A stretch of 64,000 nt of DNA from Gemmatimonadota bacterium (GCA_016191225.1 JACPPC010000006.1:62001-126000); one strand, 5' to 3'. Positions 17,191 through 26,655 are shown, numbered from the stretch's first letter. Program-made: numbers and translations. Notes: generated by a model not told the origin, from the letters alone.

Positions 17191-17262
17191 CGGTGGCGTG
17201 CGCGGTGGCGTGCGCGGTGGCGTGCGCGGTGGCGTGCGCGGTGGCGTGCGCGCTGGCGTGCG
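17191..17262. repeat. six tandem copies of a 12-bp unit
   Basis: The unit CGGTGGCGTGCG is repeated six times head to tail without gaps; the last copy has one change (G to T, CGCTGG). It fills the gap between the convergent hom and histidine-kinase stops. No coding sequence spans it. The 12-base period is a multiple of three, so slippage here would not disturb a reading frame. Confidence 0.9.
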
Positions 17263-17272
17263 CCTCACCGCG

Positions 17273-18628
17273 CTACGGGAGCCGGTCGAGCGGGAGGACG
17301 ATGCGTGCGACGTGCGCGCCGGGCTCGCGCACCGACTCGAGGCGGCCGCCGTGTCCCCGCGCAATCCAGCCGACGATCGGCAGGCCGAGGCCGTCGCGCG
17401 CCTGGGCCTCGGCCCCCTCCTGGGCGAGGGCATTGCGCACCCTGACCGTCACCTCGCCGTCGCTCGCGGCGACCTCCGTCGTGACAGGCGCGCCATCGCC
17501 ACCATGCCGGCACCCGTTCTCGAGCAGTTCGAGCAACGCCTCGCGCAGCAGCGCCTCGTTCCCGCGCACGGCCACCGGCTCGATGGTGCCGAGTGCGAGC
17601 GTCCGGCCGAGCGCCATGGCGCGGGCGCGCATCAGCTCGGTGCACTCCAGCGCGAGGCCGTCGAGCTCGACGTCGTCGCCCAGCTCGATGTGCGCCCCTG
17701 CCTCGGCCTCGGCGAGCAGGAACAGCTCGTCCACGCGGCGGCGCATCTGCTCGGCGGCGGTACCGATGCGCTGCAGCGTGGCCCGCATGCGCTGGGTGGA
17801 GCTCTCGCGCGCGGCGAGTTCGTGGGCGGCCTCGCCGAGCACGAGGGTGAGCGGGGTGCGGATCTGGTGTGCGGCGTCGCGCACGAAGCCGCGGTTGCGG
17901 CGCTGCGCCGCATCGAGCCGCTCCAGCAAGCGATTGAACTCGAGGGCGAGGACGGCCAGCTCGTCGCGTCCGGCAGGCGCCGGGAGGCGGTGCGACAGGT
18001 CATCGGCCCCGACCGCCGCCATCGCCGCGCCGAGCTCGCCGACGGGGCGCAGCACGCCCCCCGCGAGCACGTATCCCGCGACCAGGCTGGCGATGATGAT
18101 CAGTGGCGACGCGAGTGCGAGCGCCGTGGCCAGCAGCTCCGTGTCGCCCTCGATTCCTTCGGTCGATCCCCACGCCAGCACGCGGAAGGGCTCGTCGGGG
18201 CCGCCACGGCGCGGCAGCAAGCCATCCGCCGGCACCACGCGCAAGTCGGGACCGCCGCCGGTCACGTCGAAGTGCCCGTCGACGCCGACGGACCGGCCGG
18301 CGAGCACGCGCCGCTTGTCGTCGCCCGTGTCCGTCGTCGCCCGGCGCGTCCCCCGCGCGTCGACGATGACCCAGGCGTCGCTCGTGCGCGGCCATTCCTT
18401 GGCGACTTCCGCCCCCACGTACGCGAGCGACGAGTCGGGAGTCTCGCGCAGTTCGCGCGCCACCGCCCGCAGCACGCCGCGCGCCACGCCGTCGAGGCGG
18501 GCGTCGAGCCGACGGTGGCTCTCGCGCCACAGGTAGCCCAACGCCAGCGCGGCAAGGAGCGCGAGGCCCGCGCCAAACGCCAGCGCAAAACCCGCCGCGA
18601 GGCGCAGTCGGAGCGGACTAAGGGGCAT
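17273..18628 (-). CDS. sensor histidine kinase
   Basis: A membrane sensor kinase of 451 residues from ATG 18628 (PLSPLRLRLAAGFALAF). Two membrane helices (about residues 10-30 and 170-195) flank a periplasmic domain of about 140 residues. A HAMP-like region follows (LRPVGELGAAMAAVGADD), then the HisKA phospho-acceptor in RDAAHQIRTPLTLV, an N-box LLENGCRHG and a G-box GLGLPIVGWIARGHGGRL. The H-box reads HQIRTPL, as in TctE/QseC-type kinases. The start overlaps the response-regulator end by 11 bases, so they are a cognate pair. Confidence 0.92.
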   Translation of the reverse strand: MPLSPLRLRLAAGFALAFGAGLALLAALALGYLWRESHRRLDARLDGVARGVLRAVARELRETPDSSLAYVGAEVAKEWPRTSDAWVIVDARGTRRATTDTGDDKRRVLAGRSVGVDGHFDVTGGGPDLRVVPADGLLPRRGGPDEPFRVLAWGSTEGIEGDTELLATALALASPLIIIASLVAGYVLAGGVLRPVGELGAAMAAVGADDLSHRLPAPAGRDELAVLALEFNRLLERLDAAQRRNRGFVRDAAHQIRTPLTLVLGEAAHELAARESSTQRMRATLQRIGTAAEQMRRRVDELFLLAEAEAGAHIELGDDVELDGLALECTELMRARAMALGRTLALGTIEPVAVRGNEALLREALLELLENGCRHGGDGAPVTTEVAASDGEVTVRVRNALAQEGAEAQARDGLGLPIVGWIARGHGGRLESVREPGAHVARIVLPLDRLP

Positions 18629-19313
18629 CGGGTCCCTGGTGGCGGTCCGCGAGCACGTAGCCCGCACCGCGCACGGCGTGCAGGAGGGCCGGGAGTCCCT
18701 CGGCGTCGATCTTGCGGCGCACCCGCCCCACCAGCACGTCCACCGCGTTGGCCACCGGCTCGAAGTCGTCGTTCCAGACGTGAGCGAGGATCTGGGCGCG
18801 GCTCAGCACCCGTCGGCGGTTGCGCATCAGGTACTCGAGCAGCGCGAACTCGCGCGCCGTGAGGCGAATCTCGCGCCCGCCCCGGGTCACGCGCCGGGTG
18901 CCCGGGTCGAGCGAGAGGTCGGCGAGCACCAGCTGCGGATCGAGCGTCGCGGGCGGGCGCCGCGCCAGGGCCCGCAAGCGGGCGAGCAGCTCGGATACGG
19001 CGAACGGCTTGGCGAGGTAGTCGTCGGCGCCGGCATCGAGGCCGCGCACCCGGTCGTTGACGGCGTTGCGCGCCGTCAGCACCAGCACCGGCGTGCGGTC
19101 GCCGCGCACGCGCAGGCGGTGGCAGAGCTCGAACCCGTCAACGCCGGGCAGCCCGACATCGACGACCGCCAGGTCGTACGGGGCGGCGGTGCCAAGCAAG
19201 CCAAGGGCGCGCTCACCGTCGGGTGCCGTGTCGGCGGCCCATCCCGCCTCGCGGATCACTCGCGCCAGGAAGTCGCGGACCTCCGGATCGTCCTCCACGA
19301 CGAGCACGCGCAT
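18618..19313 (-). CDS. OmpR/PhoB-type response regulator
   Basis: A 231-residue regulator. The receiver domain shows the acidic pair in VLVVEDDPEV, the phosphorylatable Asp in LAVVDVGLPGVDG and the Lys in DDYLAKPF. The winged helix follows from about residue 128 (RGGREIRLTAREFALLEYLM to VRGAGYVL). It is partner to the overlapping kinase. Upstream lie PepSY and RND efflux genes on the same strand, which suggests control of metal or toxic-compound efflux. Confidence 0.94.
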   Translation of the reverse strand: MRVLVVEDDPEVRDFLARVIREAGWAADTAPDGERALGLLGTAAPYDLAVVDVGLPGVDGFELCHRLRVRGDRTPVLVLTARNAVNDRVRGLDAGADDYLAKPFAVSELLARLRALARRPPATLDPQLVLADLSLDPGTRRVTRGGREIRLTAREFALLEYLMRNRRRVLSRAQILAHVWNDDFEPVANAVDVLVGRVRRKIDAEGLPALLHAVRGAGYVLADRHQGPDAP

Positions 19314-19334
19314 CGCTGCACCGAAGGATAGCGA

Positions 19335-19724
19335 CTACGGCCTGCGGGTGGCGGGCGCGGCCGCGGGCGTGCCCCTGGCCTTGGCCGCGTCGGCGGCCTT
19401 CTCCTTTGCCTCGTCCGCTGGCGTCTCGTGTGCCACCGACAGCACCTTTCCCGTCACCGCGTCCACGGCGACCTCCTCGACGCCGGGCCGGCCGGCGACC
19501 TTGATGTCGAACGAGTAGATGATCCGTCCCTTGTCTTCCTCGAGATCGGCGGACTGGACCGTGCCGCCGGGAACGCGCGCGAGGGCGGTGGCTGTCGCCG
19601 CCTCGGCGGAGACCCTGGCCCGCTTCATGAGCCCCGGCCGGGCTTCCTTCACCACGACGCCCTGGGCGCGGAGCGGAACGGCGGCGAACAGCGAGAGTGC
19701 GATGGCGAGGCGGATCGAGCGCAT
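19335..19724 (-). CDS. periplasmic PepSY domain protein
   Basis: An exported protein of 129 residues starting at ATG 19724 behind AAAGGAG. The signal peptide is RSIRLAIALSLFAAVPLRAQ. The mature part is one PepSY domain: SAEAATATALARVPGGTVQS, then YSFDIKVAGRPGVEEVAVDAVTGKVL. The tail is Lys/Ala/Pro-rich. Single PepSY proteins are frequent next to two-component systems and metal efflux genes, where they may sense or buffer signals. It sits between the RND pump and the response regulator with only short gaps. Confidence 0.86.
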   Translation of the reverse strand: MRSIRLAIALSLFAAVPLRAQGVVVKEARPGLMKRARVSAEAATATALARVPGGTVQSADLEEDKGRIIYSFDIKVAGRPGVEEVAVDAVTGKVLSVAHETPADEAKEKAADAAKARGTPAAAPATRRP

Positions 19725-19785
19725 GCGATGCTCCTTTCGGGGGTGGGAGGGGGCGGCGACGGCGCCGGTGGACACCGGCACGGCG

Positions 19786-22700
19786 TCAACGCCCGGGGAG
19801 CCGGTACGCACGGCCGCGGAGTGCGACGAGCAGCACCGGGACGACGAACAACGTGACCGGCGTCGACAGGGCAAGGCCGCCGATCACCGCGAGGGCGAGC
19901 GGCTTCTGCAGCTCGCTCCCGGCGCCGACACCGAGGGCGAGGGGGAGCAGGCCGAACAGGGTGCAGAGCGTGGTCATCAGGATTGGCCGCAGGCGCACCC
20001 GCGCCGCCTCGCGAATGCCGGTCTCGAGGTCCACACCGTCCTGCAGCATTCGGTGCCGCGTGAAGTCGAGCAGGATGATCCCGTTCTTGACGATCAGCCC
20101 CACGAGGAGGATCAGTCCCATGAAGCTCGACACATTGAGGGCCGTGCTGGTGACGAGGAGGAGCGCCAGCGCTCCCACGAACGACACGGGGGCGGCGAGC
20201 AGGACCACCAGCGGCTCGGCGAAGGAGCGGAACTGCACCACCATTACCGCCATCACGCTCACCGCCGCGAGTGCCAGCACGAGGAGCAGGGCGCGGAACG
20301 CCGCCTGCTGGCCGGCGTAGCGGCCGCCGAGTTCCACGCGGATTCCCTCGGGGGCCGGTGTCGCGTCGAGGATCGCCTTCACATCCGCGATCACGTCGCC
20401 CAAGGGCCGCCCCTCGACCCCGGCCGTGAGGGCGAGCATCTGCTGCTGATTCTCGCGCAGGTGCTGGCTGCGCACCTCCGCCGGCGTGAAGTCGGCCAGC
20501 GCGGCGAGCGGCGTTGCCTGACGCGTGAGCGGCGAGTACACCGGCAGCGACCCGAGGCGCTGCGCGTCGAGGCGGATCGCGTCGGGGGCGCGCACCCGGA
20601 TGCCGATCGAGCGGTCGTCGAGGCGCACCTCGCCCGCGCGCACCCCCAGCAGCGCGCCCGCCACCGCCGCGCTCACCTGCCGCGCCGTGAGCCCCAGCCG
20701 GGCCGCTTCCCTCCCCCGCACACGCATCCCCAGTTCGGCACTCGGCTCCGCCACGCCGGCGAAGAAGTCGGTCAGCCCTGTGACCTTGCTCACCCTTGGC
20801 GCGAGGACGCCCGCGTACTGCTCCAGCCGGACGAGGTCGGCACCGAACAGCTTGAGTTCCATCGGCCGCGCCGCGCCCGACAGGTCGTCGAGCACGTCGG
20901 AGAGGATCTGGACGAACTCGACACGAACCCGCGGCAGGGCCGCCTGCACCTTGCCGCGCACCTCGGCCATGACCTCGAAGCTCGACCGGCGGCGGCGCGA
21001 CGGCGGCAGCAGGCGCACGGAGATATCGCCGCGATTCTGCGCGGTCGCGAACATGCCGAGCTCGGCGCCCGTGCGCCGCGATGTCCCCCGGACCTCCGGC
21101 GTCGCGGCGAGGATGCGCTCGATGACGTGGATCTGGCGATCGGTCTCGGCGAGCGCCGTGCCCCCCGGCGTCCAGTAGTCGAGAATGAACGAACCCTCGT
21201 CCATCTCGGGAAGGAACCCCGTTCCGACGAGCGCGTAGGCGCCGCCGCCGGCCACCGCCAGCGCCAGCGCGGTCGCCGCGACCCACCCCGTCCGGTGGAG
21301 CATCGCCTCGAGGGCGCGCACATACCGCGCCGCGAGCGCATCGAGCGCGGCCGACAGCCGCGCCAGCAGGCGCGGCCCCGCCGTGCGCGCGTTGCCGGCG
21401 GGTACCGTGAGGAACTGGTCGGCCATCAGCGGGATGATCGTGAGCGCGAGCGCCAGCGACACCAGCACGCTCACCGTCAGCGTCAGGGAGAGCGCGGCGA
21501 AGAACTGCCCCGACACCCCCTCGAGCAGGCCGAGCGGCAGGAACACCACCACCGTCGTCAGCGTGCTCGAGGTGACGGGCCAGAGCAGTTCCTGCAGCGC
21601 CTCGCGGATCGCCGCCGTGCGGTCGGCGGCGAGCGCGAGGTGCCGCACGATGTTCTCGGTGATCACCACCGCGTCGTCGATCACGAGGCCGGTCGCGATC
21701 GCCATCGCCCCGAGGGTCATCAGGTTGAACGTCTGCCCGAGGATGCGCATCAGGAACACGGTGACCGCGAGCGTGAGCGGAATCGCCGCCGCGCTGATGG
21801 CGGTGATCCGCAGGTGCCGCAGGAAGAGCAGCAGCACGAGCACGGCCAGCGCCGCGCCGACCAGCATCGCGTCCCGCACCGACGACACCGCGTCGCGCAC
21901 GAGCGCGGCCTGGTCGTACACCGGGGTGAGGCGGACCCCCGGCGGAAGCGCCGCTGCCAGCGACCTGGCCGCCTGCGCGACGCTGTCGCTGACCGCGACC
22001 GTGTTGCCGCCTACCTGCCGGGTGACGTTGATGAGCGCCGCGGGCCGGCCGTCGCCCGCCACGATCCGCACATGGTCCTCGGTGCCCGGCGTCACGGTCG
22101 CCAGGTCGCGCACTCGCAGCCCACCCCGCACCACGACGTCGGCCACGTCGGCCGCAGTGCGCGCCTCCTGTGCGGAGACGACCAGGTACTGCCGGTAGTC
22201 GCGCGAGACCCGGCCCACCGCGTCGACGGCAATTCCCTCGCGGATCGCGGAGGCGAGGGCGTCGTAGGTCAGCCCGGCCGCGGCCAGCCGCGAGGGGTCG
22301 GCCACGACCTCGATCTCGCGCACGTCCGTTCCCTGCACTCCCACGCGCCCCACGCCGGGAATGCGCGACAGCACGGGCTTGATCCGGTAGCGCGCGATGT
22401 CGTACAGGGTCGCCGCGTCGCCTCCCTCGAGGTTGTACGACAGGATCGGGAAGAGGCTCGGCGTCAGCCGCTCGATCTCGATGTCGAGGCCGGGCGGGAG
22501 GTCGCCGCGAATCTGCTCCACGCGCGTGCGGACCAGCTGCAGCGCGTAGTTCATCTCCGTCTGCTCGGCGAAGGAGATGTTCACCTCGCTTGCGCCGCGG
22601 ATCGAGCGGCTTCGAACCCGCACCACGCCGGGCACGATGCTCACCGCCTCCTCGATCGGCCGGGCAATCGCGAACACCACCTGCCGCGCCGCAAGGCTCG

Positions 22701-22884
22701 ACCCCTGCGCCACGATCGTGATCCGCGGAAAGGTCAGCTCGGGGTAGATCGCGCTGGGGAGCCGGAGCGCCGACCAGGCGCCGGCAATGCTCAGGAGCGC
22801 GACCGCGAGGTAGATGAACCGCCGCTGCGAGGCGAGGGCGTCGAACAGCGCCCATCCGCGGCGCACGGACGGGCCCCCCGTCAC
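19786..22884 (-). CDS. RND efflux transporter, inner-membrane permease
   Basis: A 1032-residue AcrB/CusA/Mdt-type pump subunit. It has the two-fold RND repeat: first helix RRFIYLAVALLSIAGAW, a periplasmic domain beginning LRLPSAIYPELTFPRI, the helix-4 acidic pair in GLVIDDAVVITENIV, and the second-half helices such as FMGLILLVGLIVKNGIILLDF. Length is as expected for the family. The GTG start overlaps the adaptor stop (GTGA). Substrate cannot be assigned; neighbours (PepSY, TCS) would fit metal or organic toxicant export. Confidence 0.94.
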   Translation of the reverse strand: MTGGPSVRRGWALFDALASQRRFIYLAVALLSIAGAWSALRLPSAIYPELTFPRITIVAQGSSLAARQVVFAIARPIEEAVSIVPGVVRVRSRSIRGASEVNISFAEQTEMNYALQLVRTRVEQIRGDLPPGLDIEIERLTPSLFPILSYNLEGGDAATLYDIARYRIKPVLSRIPGVGRVGVQGTDVREIEVVADPSRLAAAGLTYDALASAIREGIAVDAVGRVSRDYRQYLVVSAQEARTAADVADVVVRGGLRVRDLATVTPGTEDHVRIVAGDGRPAALINVTRQVGGNTVAVSDSVAQAARSLAAALPPGVRLTPVYDQAALVRDAVSSVRDAMLVGAALAVLVLLLFLRHLRITAISAAAIPLTLAVTVFLMRILGQTFNLMTLGAMAIATGLVIDDAVVITENIVRHLALAADRTAAIREALQELLWPVTSSTLTTVVVFLPLGLLEGVSGQFFAALSLTLTVSVLVSLALALTIIPLMADQFLTVPAGNARTAGPRLLARLSAALDALAARYVRALEAMLHRTGWVAATALALAVAGGGAYALVGTGFLPEMDEGSFILDYWTPGGTALAETDRQIHVIERILAATPEVRGTSRRTGAELGMFATAQNRGDISVRLLPPSRRRRSSFEVMAEVRGKVQAALPRVRVEFVQILSDVLDDLSGAARPMELKLFGADLVRLEQYAGVLAPRVSKVTGLTDFFAGVAEPSAELGMRVRGREAARLGLTARQVSAAVAGALLGVRAGEVRLDDRSIGIRVRAPDAIRLDAQRLGSLPVYSPLTRQATPLAALADFTPAEVRSQHLRENQQQMLALTAGVEGRPLGDVIADVKAILDATPAPEGIRVELGGRYAGQQAAFRALLLVLALAAVSVMAVMVVQFRSFAEPLVVLLAAPVSFVGALALLLVTSTALNVSSFMGLILLVGLIVKNGIILLDFTRHRMLQDGVDLETGIREAARVRLRPILMTTLCTLFGLLPLALGVGAGSELQKPLALAVIGGLALSTPVTLFVVPVLLVALRGRAYRLPGR

Positions 22885-23915
22885 GGCTTCCCCGACACGA
22901 CCCTGGTGCTGTCGTCCATGCCGTACGCACCCTTGGTGACCACGCGGTCTCCCGCCTTCACCCCCTCCGTGACCCAGGCGCCGCCGGCCGAGCGGCCGCC
23001 GATCTTTACCGCGGCGCCGTGCGCGACGCCGGCGGCGTCGACGACGAACACCTTGAACCCCTCCCCTGCGGGGACGAGCGCGTCGAGCGGCACCATCACC
23101 GCGCGGGAATGCATCGCGACCGCGATCCGCCCCGACAGCGCCTCGGCGATGCGCAGCGGCCGTATGGTCGAAACCACCGCCACGCGGACCGCCACCCCGC
23201 CGCTGGCGCTGTCCACCATTGACGCCACGCCGGCCACCTCGCCAAGGGCAACCGGCGCTGCGGCCTCGCCCGACCCAGGATAGAGCTGCACCAATTGTCC
23301 CACCTGTACGCGCGCCGCGTCGGTCGGTGACGTCGTCAGCACCACGTCGAGCGCGCGAAGGTCGGCAACCTCGACCAGCGGCTGGGCCGGGTCGGCACTC
23401 GCCCCAAGCACCGCGTTCATGCGCGTCACGGTCCCCGCGATTGGCGCCCGCAGCGTCGAGAGTTCGCGCGCCCGCCGAGCGTTGACGGCGTTCACGCGCG
23501 CCACCGCGAGCTCGGTGGCGGCCGCGTCGGCGTCCTTGCGCGGCAGCACCCCGGCCTCGGCCAGGCGTATCGCCCGCGCCGCCGCCCGTTCGGCGGCCGC
23601 CAGCGCGGCGTTGGCGCTCGCCGCCGCCGCCTCGAATGGCGCCTGCTCGAACTCCACCAGGGCGTCGCCGACGGCCACGGCCGCCCCCGCCACCACGAAC
23701 ACGCGCGACACCCGCGTCGGCGCCGGCGCCGCCAGCACCGCCACGTGCCCGGCACGGGGCGCGACGGTGCCCAGCGCGTCGACCAGTTCGTGAAAGACCT
23801 CGAGTCGAGCCTGCTCGACCGTGGCCGTCACCTCGGCGGCGGGCGAAGCCGGCTCGTCCGCGTGCCGGGAACAGGCGGCCGCGAACAGGAGGAGGAGGAG
23901 GGTGGCGCGGGTCAT
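22881..23915 (-). CDS. RND efflux periplasmic adaptor (membrane fusion protein), lipoprotein
   Basis: Links the RND pump to the TolC channel. The 344-residue protein has a lipoprotein signal (RATLLLLLFAAACS). The lipoyl/barrel-sandwich half-motifs (VLAAPAPTRVSRVFVVAGAAV and LSTLRAPIAGTVTRMNAVLGA) surround a coiled-coil hairpin very rich in Ala (ANAALAAAERAAARAIRLAE). A beta-barrel and membrane-proximal domain follow. It overlaps both neighbours by four bases, so pump, adaptor and channel are translationally coupled. Confidence 0.93.
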   Translation of the reverse strand: MTRATLLLLLFAAACSRHADEPASPAAEVTATVEQARLEVFHELVDALGTVAPRAGHVAVLAAPAPTRVSRVFVVAGAAVAVGDALVEFEQAPFEAAAASANAALAAAERAAARAIRLAEAGVLPRKDADAAATELAVARVNAVNARRARELSTLRAPIAGTVTRMNAVLGASADPAQPLVEVADLRALDVVLTTSPTDAARVQVGQLVQLYPGSGEAAAPVALGEVAGVASMVDSASGGVAVRVAVVSTIRPLRIAEALSGRIAVAMHSRAVMVPLDALVPAGEGFKVFVVDAAGVAHGAAVKIGGRSAGGAWVTEGVKAGDRVVTKGAYGMDDSTRVVSGKP

Positions 23916-25126
23916 GGCTCGGTCGGGTTCGCGGTGAGCGAGAGCAGCTTCACGAGGCCGGCCGCGTTGCGCGCCGCCGCCAGGTCGTCCAGATGCTGGG
24001 CCAGCGACCCGCGGGCGGTACGCTGCGCCTCGAGCACCGCCGGCAAGGCCGCCGCCCCCTCCTGATACGCGAGCAATGACAGCACGGCGACGCGATCCGC
24101 CGCCGCCACCAGTTGGCCGCTCCTCGCGGCCCGCACCCGCGCCACGACGAGCGCGCGCTGCGCCCGGGCCAGCGCCTGCGCCTGCTCGACGCGGGCCAGC
24201 GCGAGCGCGGCGGCCGACCGGTCGCGCTGCGCCGACGCCGCCGCGATCGCTCCCCGGTTCTGGTTGAGCAGCGGCAGGGGTAGGGCGAGCCCGATCGAGG
24301 GAAGCGTCCGGTTGCCCGTGCCGCCGGGATCGCGCGTCTCGTAGCCGATCGTGACTGACGGAGCCGGGAACAGGCGGCGCCGCTCCAGGGTGAGCGCGAG
24401 TTCGGCAGCGCGCGCGTTGGCGTCGGCGGCGGCCACCAGCAGCGGCGTCCCCGCCGCCGGCGGTCCGGGCGAGGGGGCCGCCTCGAGCGAGTCGGCCAAG
24501 GTAATCGTGGCCTCCGCCGACGTCCGGCCCATGATCGCCTGGAGGTTGAGCAGCGCGGTCGTCGCCTCGAGCGAGTCCGCCGCCGCCGAGTTCGCGACCT
24601 GGCCCGCACTCACGCCGGCGAGCTGCAGGTCGAGCTCGCTGGCATCGCCGGCCTCGCGCCGCACTCGGGCAAGGGCGAGCAGGCTGTCGGCGTCGCGCGC
24701 CGAGCGTGCCGAGTGGCGCGAACGCGCCGCGGCGACCAGCGCGCGGGTGTACGCCGTGTCCGCGTCATAGGCGACCGCCTCGCGCTCGAACGCATACCGG
24801 TGGCTGGCGGCGCGCAGCGCGGCATCCGCCGCCCCCACCCGCACGCTGCGCAGCCACGGCACGTTGAGCGGCACGTCGAGCGTGTAGTGCTCCCGCGGCA
24901 CGCTTTCGGTGCGCAGCAGGCCCAGCACGGGATTCTCGAACTGTCGCGCTACGCGCGCCAGCGCTAGGGCGGCGCCCGAGTCCGCGCGGGCGATCGCCAG
25001 GCGCGGCCCGCGCGCCAGCGCCGCCGCGACGGCGTCGGCGCGCGTCACGGCGGACACCTGCGCCCGCAGGCCCCGGGCCGCCGTCAGGGCGAACAGCCCG
25101 AGGGCGGCCAGCATCGCGGCGTGCAT
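23912..25126 (-). CDS. TolC-family outer-membrane efflux protein
   Basis: The outer-membrane channel of the efflux system, 404 residues. After a signal peptide (AAMLAALGLFALTAARGLRAQ) the protein has two long Ala/Arg-rich helical hairpins, each with the outer-membrane efflux protein pattern (RADAVAAALARGPRLAIARAD and the second-half RRLFPAPSVTIGYETRD, then GLALPLPLLNQNRGAIAAA). The NQNRG motif is typical of the family. The ATG start is 14 bases downstream of the YncE-like gene stop. Confidence 0.9.
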   Translation of the reverse strand: MHAAMLAALGLFALTAARGLRAQVSAVTRADAVAAALARGPRLAIARADSGAALALARVARQFENPVLGLLRTESVPREHYTLDVPLNVPWLRSVRVGAADAALRAASHRYAFEREAVAYDADTAYTRALVAAARSRHSARSARDADSLLALARVRREAGDASELDLQLAGVSAGQVANSAAADSLEATTALLNLQAIMGRTSAEATITLADSLEAAPSPGPPAAGTPLLVAAADANARAAELALTLERRRLFPAPSVTIGYETRDPGGTGNRTLPSIGLALPLPLLNQNRGAIAAASAQRDRSAAALALARVEQAQALARAQRALVVARVRAARSGQLVAAADRVAVLSLLAYQEGAAALPAVLEAQRTARGSLAQHLDDLAAARNAAGLVKLLSLTANPTEP

Positions 25127-25140
25127 CGAGCGCGGTGCGA

Positions 25141-26181
25141 CTACTTCTTCTCGAGCACGAGGATCGCGAACGACCCCGGCACCATTGGTGCCCGCGCCGG
25201 ACGGCCGTCGGCACCGGGAGGTGGCGGCGGGCCGAACTCGGCGCCGGCGAGGAAGATCCGGTGTGTCCTCGGGTCGAGCGCCATCGTGCGCGAGCCGCGC
25301 TGCGTCACCACGTTGCCCAGCACCGTGTACCTGTCCGCGGCGTCCTGCCGCACGACCGTCAGCGTGCCGTCGCCGCCGTTCGACGCGAACACGAGGCGCG
25401 CCTCGGCGTCATAGGCCGCCGCGTCGACCCCCGGGCCGATCGGCACCAGCGCCACGACCCGCCCGGTTGACGGGTCCGAGACCGCCATCACCTTGTTGCC
25501 GCAGACCGAGAACAACCGGTTGTTGCGGCGGTCGTACGCGAGGCCGGAGGGTCCCTCGCATCCCGCGAGCCAGTAGCGCTTCGTTTCCCTGAGCGTGCGT
25601 GTGTCGATCACCACGATCTGGCCGGTGTCGGTCTCCAGGTTCACGAACAGCTGCCCCTTGCCGTCGGACTGCGCGAACTCGGGCTTGGCGCCGAGCGGAA
25701 TCGTGCCGGCAACGGCGCCCGTCGCCGCATCGATCGCCGTCGCGTTCAGTCCGCGTCCGTTGAAGGTGAACACCCGCTTGCTCGCCGCGTCGTAGTGGAT
25801 CGCGTCGGGATTCGCCCCCGTCGCCTTCACCGAGCCGACCTTCTCCAGCGTCCTGAGGTCGAAGATCGTGATCGTGGTGTCGCGACCGTTGCTCGTGAAG
25901 CCGCGGCCGAGGTCCGTGGCGATCGCAGCGCCATGGATCCCGGGGGTGTTCGGCACTTCGCCCACCACGGTGTCGCGCGCAAGGTCGATCACGACCAGCT
26001 TGTTGGCGTGCGAGACGTAGAGCCGGTTGCCCTCCACGTTCGCGTAGTCCCAGCCTCCATCGCCTCCCACCGGGATCTTCTTGACGAGGCGGTAGCCGGC
26101 CGCGTCCTGCGCCGCTGCGAGGGTGGTGGAAAGGGCGAGCGCGACGACGGCACAGGCTGCACGCTTGAACGGGCGCACCAT
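25141..26181 (-). CDS. secreted YncE-like beta-propeller protein
   Basis: A 346-residue periplasmic protein with signal peptide AACAVVALALSTTLAAAQ. The mature part is a run of about seven beta-propeller blades with YVTN/YncE-like repeats, for example NRLYVSHANKLVVIDLAR, GRGFTSNGRDTTITIFDLR and RLVFASNGGDGTLTVV. It ends with a Pro-rich loop and FAILVLEKK. The ligand is unknown; in this family DNA, metals and quinoprotein-like roles have been suggested. It is the first gene of the efflux block. Confidence 0.87.
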   Translation of the reverse strand: MVRPFKRAACAVVALALSTTLAAAQDAAGYRLVKKIPVGGDGGWDYANVEGNRLYVSHANKLVVIDLARDTVVGEVPNTPGIHGAAIATDLGRGFTSNGRDTTITIFDLRTLEKVGSVKATGANPDAIHYDAASKRVFTFNGRGLNATAIDAATGAVAGTIPLGAKPEFAQSDGKGQLFVNLETDTGQIVVIDTRTLRETKRYWLAGCEGPSGLAYDRRNNRLFSVCGNKVMAVSDPSTGRVVALVPIGPGVDAAAYDAEARLVFASNGGDGTLTVVRQDAADRYTVLGNVVTQRGSRTMALDPRTHRIFLAGAEFGPPPPPGADGRPARAPMVPGSFAILVLEKK

Positions 26182-26330
26182 GGGGAGACTCGGCGAAAGG
26201 ATGTGGGCAGACGCGGAACCGGACCGACCAAAGCCTATCGGCGGCGGATGTCAGGACGATGACACTGATGGCCGGCTCGGGACGGCGCCTGGCGCCTTGT
26301 GCTGGCCGGCGCCGCGCGGGCGGCCGACAA

Positions 26331-26403
26331 TGACCCGGGAGGGGATCGAACCCTCGACCTACGGATTAAAAGTCCGCTGCTCTACCAACTGAGCTACCGG
26401 GTC
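26331..26403 (-). tRNA. tRNA-Lys (anticodon UUU)
   Basis: The minus strand reads GACCCGGTAGCTCAGTTGG..., with anticodon loop CTTTTAA (anticodon TTT), T-arm GAGGGTTCGATCCCCTC and acceptor end CCGGGTC plus discriminator A. The acceptor stem pairs over all seven bases. The CCA end is not encoded. It is an isolated single tRNA between the efflux block and the peptide locus. Confidence 0.97.
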
Positions 26404-26411
26404 GTGTGGAA

Positions 26412-26436
26412 CGCCGCCGGGCACGCTCCGGCGGCG
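26412..26436. repeat. perfect 9-bp hairpin just upstream of tRNA-Lys
   Basis: CGCCGCCGG and CCGGCGGCG flank a 7-base loop, starting 9 bases upstream of the mature tRNA 5-prime end. A -10-like TATATT lies just above it on the minus strand. It is probably part of the tRNA precursor leader; another role is possible. Confidence 0.4.
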
Positions 26437-26655
26437 AATATAACGATGGGCGCCGGCGCCTCGTCCGGCACCGGCGCGTTGACCCGATGTGTAGTATCCC
26501 CCAGGGCGCACTGTGGCGGGGCCGCAACAAGCGAGGCGCGAACGCTCCCTTTACGCTCGAAGAATCAACGACTTAGCTCCGGCATACGCTGGCCCGTGCC
26601 TTGCGGTACAAGGCCGCGGCGGAGCGTCCGCCGGGACCCAACTCAGGAGAGCCCG

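Noticed and set aside
17191-17262. Possible CRISPR-like array
   Set aside because: Repeats are 12 bp, contiguous and without spacers; no cas genes. It is a simple tandem repeat.
19519-23283. 1254-aa plus-strand ORF
   Set aside because: It is the antisense of the RND pump and adaptor. Its composition (Arg, His, Glu, Gln) has no signal or domain; only the minus-strand genes have family motifs.
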